From: Acidithiobacillus ferriphilus
GTDB lineage: Bacteria > Pseudomonadota > Gammaproteobacteria > Acidithiobacillales > Acidithiobacillaceae
Length of the DNA: 37,834 nucleotides
Direction: 5' to 3'
NCBI RefSeq assembly: GCF_018854775.1
Contig: NZ_JAAZTY010000011.1
Location: forward strand, 1-37,834
The notes below the pieces were generated by a model. It was given only the letters and a program-made list of their open reading frames with translations. It made no database searches and had not been told where the DNA came from. Numbering within the stretch: position 1 is the stretch's first letter; each line of letters opens with the position of its first letter. Shown here piece by piece: positions 15,902-24,266 of the stretch. A program made the position numbers and the translations under genes.

Positions 15902-16576
15902 ATGAAGCTTCAAGCTAGCATGCTGTGCGTGGCGTTTTTCCTCACCGGCCCGGCTATTGCGGTCGCCACCGACAATGCGCCGCTCCTGCCCGCCCCCGAA
16001 AATGCCGTCATGGAGCCATTGTCCAGCCACCTCAAAATTAATGGCGTGGATATGAGGGCCGTGCAATTCCATGTGGGCGCGGAGGAGGAGCGGCTGCGTT
16101 CCTATTTCGTAGAAGCCTGCGCGAAACTGGGAGGCTCCTACACCGAAAATCAGCTCCGCAACGAGCATATTCAGGGCTGCATTACTCCGCCTTATTCTCT
16201 GACCAGTCAATGGCATATTGAAGGAGACTCGGCCTACGGCACACTCACCAGTCTGCGCATGAATCAGAAAACCAAACGCGACGCCCTGCCCGACGATCTG
16301 CCCTTACCCACCAATGCCCAGGTGCTTCAGGACGTGGAAAGCAGCGATGCTGGCATCCGTGGACGGGTACTACACGTGCGTGTCGATACACCAGCCGCCA
16401 ACCTTCGCGCGTCACTGGACAGAGCATTGCTCGCACAACAATGGCAACCGGCACCGGCCATGCGTAACAACGGTTTCGTGATCTCCATGAATAAGGGCAA
16501 TCGTCGGCTCGACATCGTTATTGGCGAGGATGGTACCAGTAAAAGCCGCTTAGTCATCGTCCTGGATCAACGGTAG
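15902..16576 (+). CDS. Exported protein of unknown function in the Tad locus
   Basis: A 224-residue protein with an N-terminal signal peptide (KLQASMLCVAFFLTGPAIAVA). It has one Cys pair in the first half (EACAKLGG and IQGCITPPY) that could form a disulfide, and a C-terminal alpha/beta-looking part (RASLDRALLAQQWQPAPA, then GFVISMNKGNRRLDIVIG). The helix-then-strand layout loosely recalls small periplasmic domains such as the DUF4892 half of the upstream OmpA protein, but this is only a resemblance. The ATG follows the previous stop directly, so it is translationally coupled to the TadE-like gene. A periplasmic accessory role in pilus assembly is inferred from position. Confidence 0.7.
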   Translation: MKLQASMLCVAFFLTGPAIAVATDNAPLLPAPENAVMEPLSSHLKINGVDMRAVQFHVGAEEERLRSYFVEACAKLGGSYTENQLRNEHIQGCITPPYSLTSQWHIEGDSAYGTLTSLRMNQKTKRDALPDDLPLPTNAQVLQDVESSDAGIRGRVLHVRVDTPAANLRASLDRALLAQQWQPAPAMRNNGFVISMNKGNRRLDIVIGEDGTSKSRLVIVLDQR

Positions 16577-16587
16577 GAAGCACGTCC

Positions 16588-16755
16588 ATGGACGAAAAAG
16601 GCCAGTCCAGTATTGAGTACGCCATTGTTGCGGTCTTCTCGCTCGGGTTGCTGTTTATCGGCGACCCCAGTCCCATTGCCCAGATCATGGAGGCGCTGCG
16701 TAAATTTTCCAGCGATTTTTCTTGGGCTGCCTCCATCGCCACCCTGCCCTTCTGA
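16588..16755 (+). CDS. Second Flp-like small pilin (55 residues)
   Basis: A short gene that length cut-offs would miss. The product begins MDEKGQSSIEYAIVAVFSLG and carries the Flp cleavage and assembly signature G|QSSIEY with Glu+5 and Tyr+6, followed by a hydrophobic helix (AIVAVFSLGLLFIG) and a short tail ending SIATLPF. Its leader is only four residues, shorter than in the main pilin. It sits 11 bp after the exported unknown and 9 bp before cpaB, in a tight gene series. The weak GGAAG ribosome site suggests low expression. It is probably a minor pilin or an initiator of the fibre; an alternative is a small TadE-type component. Confidence 0.75.
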   Translation: MDEKGQSSIEYAIVAVFSLGLLFIGDPSPIAQIMEALRKFSSDFSWAASIATLPF

Positions 16756-16764
16756 GGAGTTCCC

Positions 16765-17826
16765 GTGTCGATTCCGATCAAACCCGAGTCCACACCACCG
16801 GTGCTGCAAAAGAAAAGCCGTGCGCTTACCGGCTGGATTTTGCTGGCCGTCGCCATTTTGGCTGGATTGGGCGCGGCCTTCCTCGCCGTGCAGTCCCTGG
16901 ATGCCCAAGAGTCAGCCCTGAAGCAGCGACTGCTCCGCGAGTTGACCTCTAAAAAGGAAAGCACCATTCCGGTGGTAGTGCCCATCGAAAACCTGCCTGC
17001 CAAGACGGTGCTTACCCTGTCCATGGTCGCGCGGCGCAACATTCCTGCAGATAGTGCGCCGGGCGGCGTCGTCATGGATACCGATTTCAATAAAATTGAG
17101 TACAAACGGTTACTTTTCCCTGCCGAGCGCGGTAAACCGCTAACGCTCTCCATGTTCAGTTCCACGGAGAGCCCTGCGGACATTTTGGACAGCCACCATA
17201 TCGCGCTGACGATTTCCGTGAACTCCGAAAACTCCATGGACAAAATGCTCCGCCCGGGGGACCGCGTCGACATGTTGTGGATTACCCAAGCGGATGTTCG
17301 CAGCAATGCCGCCGCAGGCTCCATCACCAACGTGCAAATGACGCCTGCAGCCCCGGAGGGTGCTTTAGTGCGCTTTTTGGGGCAAAACCTGAAAGTCATC
17401 GCGACCGGAAAGGATTTATCCCCCAACGGGGGCAACAGCAGCGCCGAAGGCTATAGCACAATCACCCTCGAAGTCACGCCACTGCAAGCGCAAAAGATTC
17501 TGGTCGCGCAAAAGAGCGGAGAAATCCGTCTGGATTTGCGCGGCAATGACAAAAATGGCGCATGGCCCAAACGCACCGTGTCACTGCACGACATTATCGG
17601 CTATCCGCATGCGGCGGCGGGTGTGGAATATATTGCCGGCGGATCTTCGGGCACCGGCGGCCCGAGCATCGCCTATGTGCAAACCGCGGGCACGTCGCAA
17701 CCTTCAGCCAGCGCTACGGACAGTTCTGTCCCTGGCGGCAATGGCAACGCGCTGTCCGACCATGCGCCAGCCAGCCAAATGAAGTACTTGCCGTTCTCCT
17801 ACGTCCCACCCTTGCCACAGCCCTGA
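16765..17826 (+). CDS. cpaB: Flp pilus assembly protein CpaB/RcpC
   Basis: Periplasmic protein of the Tad machine, anchored by one N-terminal membrane helix (ALTGWILLAVAILAGLGAAFL); it is thought to support or gate the secretin. The 353-residue protein has an SAF-like domain around residues 65-125 (VVVPIENLPAKTVLTLSMVA ... GKPLTLSMF) and the RcpC/CpaB domain with HHIALTISVN and RPGDRVDMLWI at about 155-190. It ends in a Ser/Gly/Pro-rich tail. The start is GTG at 16765 with GAGGAG overlapping the stop of the small pilin gene. It is followed after 16 bp by the secretin gene, the usual cpaB-cpaC order. Confidence 0.92.
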   Translation: MSIPIKPESTPPVLQKKSRALTGWILLAVAILAGLGAAFLAVQSLDAQESALKQRLLRELTSKKESTIPVVVPIENLPAKTVLTLSMVARRNIPADSAPGGVVMDTDFNKIEYKRLLFPAERGKPLTLSMFSSTESPADILDSHHIALTISVNSENSMDKMLRPGDRVDMLWITQADVRSNAAAGSITNVQMTPAAPEGALVRFLGQNLKVIATGKDLSPNGGNSSAEGYSTITLEVTPLQAQKILVAQKSGEIRLDLRGNDKNGAWPKRTVSLHDIIGYPHAAAGVEYIAGGSSGTGGPSIAYVQTAGTSQPSASATDSSVPGGNGNALSDHAPASQMKYLPFSYVPPLPQP

Positions 17827-17842
17827 CAGGAAATCGTTCACG

Positions 17843-19198
17843 ATGAAGATGATTAAAAAATCCCTGGCTGCGGCCATACTTACCTTGATGTTACCCGCCT
17901 TGGCCTGCGCCAAAGGCGACCTGGAATTAGATAACCAGTCGAGTATTTCCATGTATTCTGGCCAGGTAAAAATCATTCCGACGAATACCGTGAAACGGGT
18001 AGCCGTCGGCAATGGAAAAATCCTCAGCGTTACCCTCGTCGATGGCAAAGAATTACTCTTGCTGGCCGAGGGTGCGGGCGAGACGAACCTGCATCTTTGG
18101 TACAAAAATGGGGGAGAAAGCGCCGCACGGGTGGTCATTGCGCCCAAGGACGTCGGACGCGCTGCCGAAGAGATTTCCAGCCTTCTCGGCAAGAACCCCA
18201 ATACCCAAGTACGCGTCGTTGGCGACAAAGTCATTATTGATGGCAAGAATCTTTCTGAAGAGGATTTGAGCAGGATAGAAAAACTCAAAGCGGTCTATCA
18301 AAACGTGATAAACCTCGCGGAGAAAGAACCATTGAGGATGGAAAAGGTAGTTCTCCTAGATGTCAAGATTCTCAAAATGAAAAAGGACTTTTTCCGTAGC
18401 CTCGGAGTGAACTGGAATCAATCCATGGCTGGCCCACAGGCGGGTATTGTCGGCGACTTCAGCTCCAACCCGTATTTCCGCATGGGCGTACCGACAACCA
18501 ACGGCACGGGGGGCCCCTTGGCCAACTTCTCTTTCCCCAGCTCAGGGCTACAGGATTTGCCCCTGAAGGTTGCCCCCTTCGCAACCAACTTTGGCATCAT
18601 CGCTTCTGTTGCCTCGCGCATTAACTTCGCCTTGCAAAACGGGGACGCCTACGAGATCGCCAACCCCAAGCTCAGTGCCAAGAGCGGCAGTAAAGAACCT
18701 GCTGAATTTCTGGCGGGCGGGCAAATTCCGATTCCATTAGCCATTGGTTTCGGCCAGACCTCAGTGATCTTCAAGGATTTTGGTATTCGCCTTAAATTCT
18801 CTCCGGTAGCAGACGACCGGAATAATGTCAGCCTGAAAATATTCACGGAAATAAGTAATATTGATCCCTCTCTCACCGTTGGAGGTGTGCCTGGATTCTT
18901 TACCAGCCGTACCCAGGAAGAAATCAACCTGAAAGATGGGGAAACGCTGATTATGTCCGGATTGGTGGATCATAACCTTTCACAAAACAGCAATAAAATA
19001 CCCGGACTGGAGAACATTCCAATTCTTGGATACCTTTTCAAATCAGACGACTTTAGGAATAACGAATCAGATTTGGTGTTCCTGGTCACTCCCAAGGTGA
19101 TTACTGCCAACTCGTTAGAAAATATCGACGCGGAATCTCATGCCCGTTATCTCGAAAACATGTACAAAAGAAATTCCGAAAAAGGCATTATCCGTTAG
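17843..19198 (+). CDS. cpaC: Outer-membrane secretin CpaC/RcpA
   Basis: Forms the outer-membrane channel through which the Flp pilus leaves the cell. The 451-residue precursor has a signal peptide (LAAAILTLMLPALACA), then an N0-like domain at about residues 30-105 (SISMYSGQVKIIPTNTVKRV). A BON-like stretch lies near 110-165 (NPNTQVRVVGDKVIIDGK). The secretin core runs from about 230 to 430, with the hallmark GGVPGFFTSRTQEEINLKDG and the final IPILGYLFKS. No lipobox is visible, so targeting may need a separate pilotin, or the OmpA-like protein may help. Gene order and spacing to cpaB (16 bp) and cpaF (11 bp) indicate one transcript. Confidence 0.94.
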   Translation: MKMIKKSLAAAILTLMLPALACAKGDLELDNQSSISMYSGQVKIIPTNTVKRVAVGNGKILSVTLVDGKELLLLAEGAGETNLHLWYKNGGESAARVVIAPKDVGRAAEEISSLLGKNPNTQVRVVGDKVIIDGKNLSEEDLSRIEKLKAVYQNVINLAEKEPLRMEKVVLLDVKILKMKKDFFRSLGVNWNQSMAGPQAGIVGDFSSNPYFRMGVPTTNGTGGPLANFSFPSSGLQDLPLKVAPFATNFGIIASVASRINFALQNGDAYEIANPKLSAKSGSKEPAEFLAGGQIPIPLAIGFGQTSVIFKDFGIRLKFSPVADDRNNVSLKIFTEISNIDPSLTVGGVPGFFTSRTQEEINLKDGETLIMSGLVDHNLSQNSNKIPGLENIPILGYLFKSDDFRNNESDLVFLVTPKVITANSLENIDAESHARYLENMYKRNSEKGIIR

Positions 19199-19209
19199 GA
19201 GAAAATCCC

Positions 19210-20925
19210 ATGTTTATGGTCCGCGCGTCACATCCCAAAACGGGAACCCAGGAGATTACGCCCAGCGATGGTGTCTGCCTGCTGGGTAAAGCAGAGCACG
19301 TCCATCTGCGCATGGAAGGCTGGAATGTTGGTAAGGAACATGCGCGGATATATGCCGAGCAGGGTGGGGTTTATATTGAGGGACTGGGCGGCTTTGGCGC
19401 GGTGCTGGTCAACGGCGAACGCATGCGCGCCTATGGGCCGGTGGAGGCCCACGACGAGATTGTCGTCGCCGGATATCGTCTGCAAATTTTGCCGCGTTTC
19501 GATAGCGAGGATCGGCACACTCCAATCTTCACGGAGGATGACCGCAGCATCCCCATGTCGCCGACTACACCCATCAAAGCGGTAGTAGAAACTGCGCCAG
19601 AGTTGGTTCGTCCCTTCTACGACGCCCGCTGGCTCGCGCTGGTGCGGGTGGTCCATGAGACGGTGCGCAGTCAGATGGATCTACGCCGTGTCGATCTTGG
19701 TGTACTGTCTCCCGAAGAGCTCCGCCGCATGGTGGGCGAACTGGTGCGAGAAGTGGTCTGGCGGATGAACCCACCCCCGGAGCTCGACCGGCAACGCCTC
19801 GTCAAAGAGGTGCTGGACGAAGCGGTGGGCCTCGGCCCTCTGGAGGACTTCCTAGCCGATGCCACAATCACCGAAATCATGGTCAACCGTTTTGATGAAG
19901 TTTTTATCGAGCGGCAGGGTAAGTTGCTGGCGGCTCCGGCATTGTTCAGCAGTGAGCTGGCGGTACGGCACATCATCGACCGCATAGTCGCCCCCATCGG
20001 TCGCCGTATTGATGAAAGCTCGCCGCTGGTGGACGCGCGCCTGGCCGACGGCTCCCGCGTCAATGCCGTCATCCCGCCCCTGTCCCTGAAAGGCGCCTGT
20101 ATCACCATCCGCAAGTTCTCCAAAAAGCGTCTGCAAATGGAGGACCTCATGGCCTACGGATCCATTGAGGCGCGCATGGCTCATTTTACCCAAGTCTGCG
20201 TGCAGCAGCGCAAGAACATCATCATTTCCGGTGGCACCGGTTCGGGCAAGACCACCCTGCTCAACGTGCTCTCCAACTATATACCCGATCACGAGCGCAT
20301 TGTGACCATTGAAGACGCGGCAGAACTGCGCCTCTATCAGCCCAATTTAGTCACACTGGAGGCGCGCCCCGCCAACATGGAGGGCAAAGGCCAGATTCCC
20401 ATCCGCGAACTGGTGCGCAACGCCCTGCGCATGCGTCCCGACCGCATCGTGGTAGGCGAGTGTCGCGGCGGCGAAGCCCTGGACATGCTGCAGGCTATGA
20501 ACACCGGCCATGACGGCTCGCTTACCACCGCCCACGCCAACACGGCCCGTGACATGCTCTCCCGGCTGGAAGTCATGGTGCTGATGGCGGGCATGGATTT
20601 ACCACTCACTGCCATCCGCGAGCAAATCGCCTCCGCCGTGGACATCATTGTTCAGATCACCCGTTTTTCCTGCGGCTCGCGCAAGGTGACGAGCATTTGT
20701 GAGGTGACCGGCACCGAGAGCGGCACCATCCAGTTGCAGGAATTGTTTACTTACAAGCAGCGGGGTTATGACGCCGAGAGCAGGGTGCGCGGCATCTTCC
20801 GTGCCACAGGTGCGGTGCCGGAGTTCTACGAGGTCATGCGCGAACGCGGCTTGCCCGTGGATTTGTCCATCTTCCAGGCCGAGGAGCCCTTGCGTGGGCA
20901 GGATGATATGCATCATGGAGCGTAA
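19210..20925 (+). CDS. cpaF: Tad pilus ATPase CpaF/TadA with N-terminal FHA-like domain
   Basis: Hexameric secretion ATPase that powers pilus extrusion. The ATPase part (about residues 140-550) has the CpaF N-terminal region (EEVLDEAVGLGPLEDFL-like at 199-215), Walker A GGTGSGKT at 341-348, the Asp box TIEDAAEL, Walker B-type RIVVGECRGGE with Glu417, and the His box TGHDGSLTTAHANT. The extra N-terminal ~95 residues look like a forkhead-associated fold: LLGKAEHVHL with Gly26, KEHARIY with His44, and VLVNGERM with Asn68-Gly69, then HDEIVVAGYRLQI. The positions that usually read phosphothreonine are changed (Arg to Lys27, Ser to Gly41). No separate TadZ is nearby, so this domain may take over placing or regulating the ATPase. 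Confidence 0.93.
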   Translation: MFMVRASHPKTGTQEITPSDGVCLLGKAEHVHLRMEGWNVGKEHARIYAEQGGVYIEGLGGFGAVLVNGERMRAYGPVEAHDEIVVAGYRLQILPRFDSEDRHTPIFTEDDRSIPMSPTTPIKAVVETAPELVRPFYDARWLALVRVVHETVRSQMDLRRVDLGVLSPEELRRMVGELVREVVWRMNPPPELDRQRLVKEVLDEAVGLGPLEDFLADATITEIMVNRFDEVFIERQGKLLAAPALFSSELAVRHIIDRIVAPIGRRIDESSPLVDARLADGSRVNAVIPPLSLKGACITIRKFSKKRLQMEDLMAYGSIEARMAHFTQVCVQQRKNIIISGGTGSGKTTLLNVLSNYIPDHERIVTIEDAAELRLYQPNLVTLEARPANMEGKGQIPIRELVRNALRMRPDRIVVGECRGGEALDMLQAMNTGHDGSLTTAHANTARDMLSRLEVMVLMAGMDLPLTAIREQIASAVDIIVQITRFSCGSRKVTSICEVTGTESGTIQLQELFTYKQRGYDAESRVRGIFRATGAVPEFYEVMRERGLPVDLSIFQAEEPLRGQDDMHHGA

Positions 20926-21811
20926 AGTCCGCACTGGGACAAAGCAGATGGCACGCAGGCCGCGGTGCGGCTTACCGGACGCGGCAGCCCGCCAGGAGGC
21001 GGGTGCCAGCGCGGTGGAATTCGCCATTGCCGCACCCGCCTTGCTGCTCGCCCTGCTCGGCACCTTTCAGGCTGCGTTACTCTATCAGGCCCATGCCCAA
21101 CTGGAAGTCGCCACCCAGGAGGCGGTGCGGGCGGGGACTTTACACGGAGCCCGTGTCGAGGCCATGCGCGATGCCCTGGCCCGCGGGCTGACACCGCTCT
21201 ATACCCACGGCCAGAATTTATCTGCTCTCGCCCATGGTTATGCCACGGCCAAGGTGGCGGCAGGTCAGGCCATTATCCGGGTACTCAGTCCTACCCGCGA
21301 GGCCTTCGATGATTTTGCCGAGCAGACTCGCGATGCGTCAGGCGCCTGGGTCAGGGCGATACCGGTGGACCATCTCGGCTATCGCCGTACCAGCGTGGGG
21401 AGTGGCGGCCATCTGTCCGTGCAGGACGCGACCCTCCTGAAGGTACAGATCACCGCCGTCCAGCCGCTCATTGTGCCCTTTATTGATCAGATTGGTCGGG
21501 GCATCTACCAGATGGATAAGGGACTGGGGAATGTAGGCCTACCCAGTCTTTTTGGCGTCCGCCTGAGTCCGGTAACAGGAGCTGATGGCAAAACCCGCTG
21601 GGGGATTCCCATGCAGGCCGAGGCGGTGATGCGGATGCAAAGTCCGGTGCTGGCGGAGGGGTTGCCGAGCAAGGCGACGGTAGAGCAAGGGCAGGACAAA
21701 AATGGCAACTTCCCAGAATCCACGGAGGACGTCGATTCGCTTAAACCCTTAGCGGCTCCTGACATTGGCGACTACACGCCGCCCCCAGATCCGGAATTTT
21801 GTGTGCATTAA
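20915..21811 (+). CDS. tadE: TadE-family pseudopilin
   Basis: A 298-residue protein whose N-terminus has the TadE signature EAGASAVEFAIAAPALLLAL (G|ASAVEF, Glu+5 Phe+6) and one membrane helix continuing to LLGTFQAALLYQ. A helical HAQLEVATQEAVRAG segment typical of TadE comes next, then a periplasmic region ending in a Pro-rich tail. The chosen ATG at 20915 overlaps the last codons of cpaF by 11 bp. A later ATG at 20948 (MARRPRCG) would also leave the signature intact. It is the last recognisable Tad gene of the plus-strand block; the next gene follows after 40 bp. It is probably a minor pilin needed for assembly. Confidence 0.85.
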   Translation: MERKVRTGTKQMARRPRCGLPDAAARQEAGASAVEFAIAAPALLLALLGTFQAALLYQAHAQLEVATQEAVRAGTLHGARVEAMRDALARGLTPLYTHGQNLSALAHGYATAKVAAGQAIIRVLSPTREAFDDFAEQTRDASGAWVRAIPVDHLGYRRTSVGSGGHLSVQDATLLKVQITAVQPLIVPFIDQIGRGIYQMDKGLGNVGLPSLFGVRLSPVTGADGKTRWGIPMQAEAVMRMQSPVLAEGLPSKATVEQGQDKNGNFPESTEDVDSLKPLAAPDIGDYTPPPDPEFCVH

Positions 21812-21851
21812 ATTAAAACGCGGTCCATAGGCTATTCAGGAGACCAGAAAG

Positions 21852-23120
21852 ATGCGGCACCACCCCCAATTATTCGCCACAATGCCGTTAGGCGTCCTGG
21901 TGATGACTATATGTGCCACGCTCCCCGGCGATGCTGAGGCTATTGATTGTAGTAGGGTATCAAGCTTTAACGAGCAAACCATTTGTGGAGACAAAAAACT
22001 TCTCCTCCTGGATCGCGATCTTACGGTTGTTTACAATAAATTCATGAAGGTGTTCTCCGACACAGGGCACTACACCCACCTCGTCACCGAAACTAGGGCA
22101 ACACAGAAGAAGTGGCTTCAAAGGAGGAATGCCTGCGGTGCGGACGCCGCTTGTGTCAAAGCGGCCTACGAGGAACGCCTCGAGGTTCTGCAGAGGAAGA
22201 TCTGTTATCCGCGCGATGATAGCCCCATTTATCAAACACCTTCCCAGCCAGGACCTACAACAGCGATCACACAACCTGTAGTTGACCATCATGGCCAGAA
22301 ACCACAAAAACCGACCGCAATTTGTTCTATCATCGATCGGGTGGACTATGATTTTATAAAAAAGAACGAGGGTGCGATGCTTGATTTCTACGTGCCAGGA
22401 GCTTTCAGCACCAACGTCAAAACAGGTAAGAACTTGGGGCCAAAATTCAAAATAAATAAAAATGGTAATCCGATACAAAAGGCCATAGCTTCCAGTGGGG
22501 TCACCGTCGGTCAGGGCGTGGACCTTGGACAACAAACCGTAGACAGCCTAAAATATTATATGAACATCGAAGCGCACAAATATGGCAATCCATCAAATAT
22601 AGACATTGAATCTTTAATGACGCGCATCAATCCTTTTATCGGATTGAGAAAAGATGAATCTGTCTCTGCGCTCAATAAATATTACAAAGATAATGGTCAA
22701 TACCCGCACCTTAGCTCATTAGAATCGGGGTTTATTTCTTCTGCGGTCAAACATGGCTACGCCGAAGACGCAGCAGCTCTTTTCAACAAAAACTCCAAAC
22801 CGAAGATGAATTTCTGGTCATTACCGGCCGCCGTGCAGACCACACTCACCGATATGAAGTACCACGCTTATATCCAGAGCGTGGCCAGGTATTATTATCG
22901 GGGAGAATGGCAAAAAGCGGCAGAAGAATTCAGACGGCTCTCAAAGACGGCGAAGTGGGCGAAGTTTGAAGACCGCTTCTTGCGGCGCGCAAAGACGTTG
23001 ACCGCTGCGATTAAAAACAACGCCCTACCGAAACAGGGGAACCCCTGCACACCCAAGCCCCCTGCCGCCATCAATCGCTCGGCGTGGTGGGAAAACCCAC
23101 GGCGTCCGCGCTGGGCCTGA
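21852..23120 (+). CDS. Exported LprI-domain protein with C-terminal pesticin/lysozyme-like domain
   Basis: A 422-residue precursor. Residues ~1-30 are a signal peptide. Residues 31-117 match the LprI-type domain (PF07007-like): cysteines at IDCSRVSS, EQTICGDK, RRNACGAD and AACVKAAYEERL, with the LLLLDRDLTVVYN helix. After a Pro/Gln linker, residues ~160-400 resemble the lysozyme-like domain of pesticin: Glu173 in IKKNEGAML and Thr218/Asp224 in SGVTVGQGVDLGQ. The six-residue Thr-Asp spacing agrees with pesticin Thr201/Asp207 (recalled numbering). It probably cleaves peptidoglycan in the periplasm or outside the cell. A GGAG-containing ribosome site lies upstream. It follows tadE by 40 bp, so it may serve local wall opening for the pilus or be an antibacterial protein. 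The enzymatic domain is a pattern-based call. Confidence 0.7.
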   Translation: MRHHPQLFATMPLGVLVMTICATLPGDAEAIDCSRVSSFNEQTICGDKKLLLLDRDLTVVYNKFMKVFSDTGHYTHLVTETRATQKKWLQRRNACGADAACVKAAYEERLEVLQRKICYPRDDSPIYQTPSQPGPTTAITQPVVDHHGQKPQKPTAICSIIDRVDYDFIKKNEGAMLDFYVPGAFSTNVKTGKNLGPKFKINKNGNPIQKAIASSGVTVGQGVDLGQQTVDSLKYYMNIEAHKYGNPSNIDIESLMTRINPFIGLRKDESVSALNKYYKDNGQYPHLSSLESGFISSAVKHGYAEDAAALFNKNSKPKMNFWSLPAAVQTTLTDMKYHAYIQSVARYYYRGEWQKAAEEFRRLSKTAKWAKFEDRFLRRAKTLTAAIKNNALPKQGNPCTPKPPAAINRSAWWENPRRPRWA

Positions 23121-23156
23121 GTTTTTCGCGTTCACTTCAAATCAGGAGATCACAAA

Positions 23157-24137
23157 ATGCGGCGACAAATATTTCTCGGTATCGGCTTCTGTGCAGTCCT
23201 GGGCGTCAGCCTTAGCGCCGACGCTGCGGATGCCCTCCTCAACTGCCCGGCGATCGCCACAAAGATCCCCGACGCCTTTGCCCCTACCTGCAGTCACCCA
23301 CAGACTCCTCTGCAAAAGGCCATTTGCCACTATAAGCCAAAGCATTGGACCGACAACCTCCTGTTGTTGGACAGTTCGTTAATGCATGCCTATAAGCAAG
23401 CGCTCCGCGCGGCCGGAGTGGGCACCCCCGAATGCACCCACCTGCTGGCAAGCCAAAAAGTCTTCGAAAAGGAACTCGGAGCCTGCGGCAGTGATGGAGA
23501 CTGCGTCCTCGAAACCATGCGCAAACGTAGTTTTGCACTACGCGACATCAGCGAACACCAGCAGGCCCCCCTGGAAGCGGCCGCTTTGCAGCATTTTGCG
23601 GGCAGTGCGATCTTCCAAAGCCCCGGCCAAAAGTCGGCACCGCTCCTGCAGCGCATTCAGCGGGGCATGGATATTTATCCCCTCCCCCACATGGAACTAC
23701 CTAACGGCAACACCCTCGTCTGGGGCTTCCAGCCGCACAACGCTACCGTCCAGTCCCTGGTCGTGGTCAACCATCAGGGTGCCGTACAGTTGCTGGGCGC
23801 GGTGGATGGCATTTATCTCGGCCTACCCAGGGACAAGACCCGGCCGGAGCTGGATGCCAACGCCCGCATCACCCTCTTCGTGCGCAATCCCCAGGCCCTT
23901 GCCCAAAACCTGCCCGCTCTCCGTGCCTGGGCGGCGGCGAGCATCCTTGGCTTCAATGTGGACTGCGGCGGTGCCGACGCCGCCCGCTGCAAGGCAGCCG
24001 AGGCCATTCCCGTGCCCATCCTGGCCTACCGCCTCGGTTGCCCGCAAGAGGCCTCGGGCAAGGCCTTGGTCAACCGCTGTCCTCTGCCCTTGCCTGCCGT
24101 GTCCGGCAACGTCTCTCCGGGATTGTTCTGGCAGTGA
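23157..24137 (+). CDS. Exported LprI-domain protein of unknown function
   Basis: A 326-residue precursor with a signal peptide (RRQIFLGIGFCAVLGVSLSADA). An LprI-like N-terminal domain at about residues 28-130 has cysteines in LLNCPAIA, APTCSHPQ, KAICHYKP, GTPECTH, GACGSDGDC and the LLLLDSSLMHAYKQAL helix. The C-terminal ~190 residues, which look beta-rich (NTLVWGFQPHNATVQSLVVV, GAVQLLGAVDGIYLGL), are not recognised and contain more cysteines (NVDCGG, RCKAAE, LGCPQEA, NRCPLPLP). It lies 36 bp behind the lysozyme-like gene. Because the LprI namesake inhibits lysozyme, this could be the matching inhibitor or immunity protein, but that is inference. Confidence 0.65.
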   Translation: MRRQIFLGIGFCAVLGVSLSADAADALLNCPAIATKIPDAFAPTCSHPQTPLQKAICHYKPKHWTDNLLLLDSSLMHAYKQALRAAGVGTPECTHLLASQKVFEKELGACGSDGDCVLETMRKRSFALRDISEHQQAPLEAAALQHFAGSAIFQSPGQKSAPLLQRIQRGMDIYPLPHMELPNGNTLVWGFQPHNATVQSLVVVNHQGAVQLLGAVDGIYLGLPRDKTRPELDANARITLFVRNPQALAQNLPALRAWAAASILGFNVDCGGADAARCKAAEAIPVPILAYRLGCPQEASGKALVNRCPLPLPAVSGNVSPGLFWQ

Positions 24138-24266
24138 GCAAAACCGTCTTCAATGTGCCATTGACAGGCAGGCTTTCTCATTCTGGCCGGATGCGTTTGG
24201 ATCTACGCCATCCGCCTGGTAATACACATCATCAGCCTCGCGGATCTTGTAAAATCAATGACACCG

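Noticed and set aside
16554-17435. A 293-codon minus-strand frame across the small pilin and cpaB
   Set aside because: Ser/Arg/Met-rich antisense translation with no domain; cpaB and the Flp-like gene explain the region.
21852-23120. Prophage endolysin as explanation for the lysozyme-like gene
   Set aside because: The protein has a signal peptide and an LprI domain, and no holin, spanin or other phage gene is near it.
24195-24235. Bidirectional terminator between the LprI-type gene and the uracil-DNA glycosylase
   Set aside because: A GGATGCG/CGCCATCC stem can be drawn, but it is bulged and has no T run on either side.
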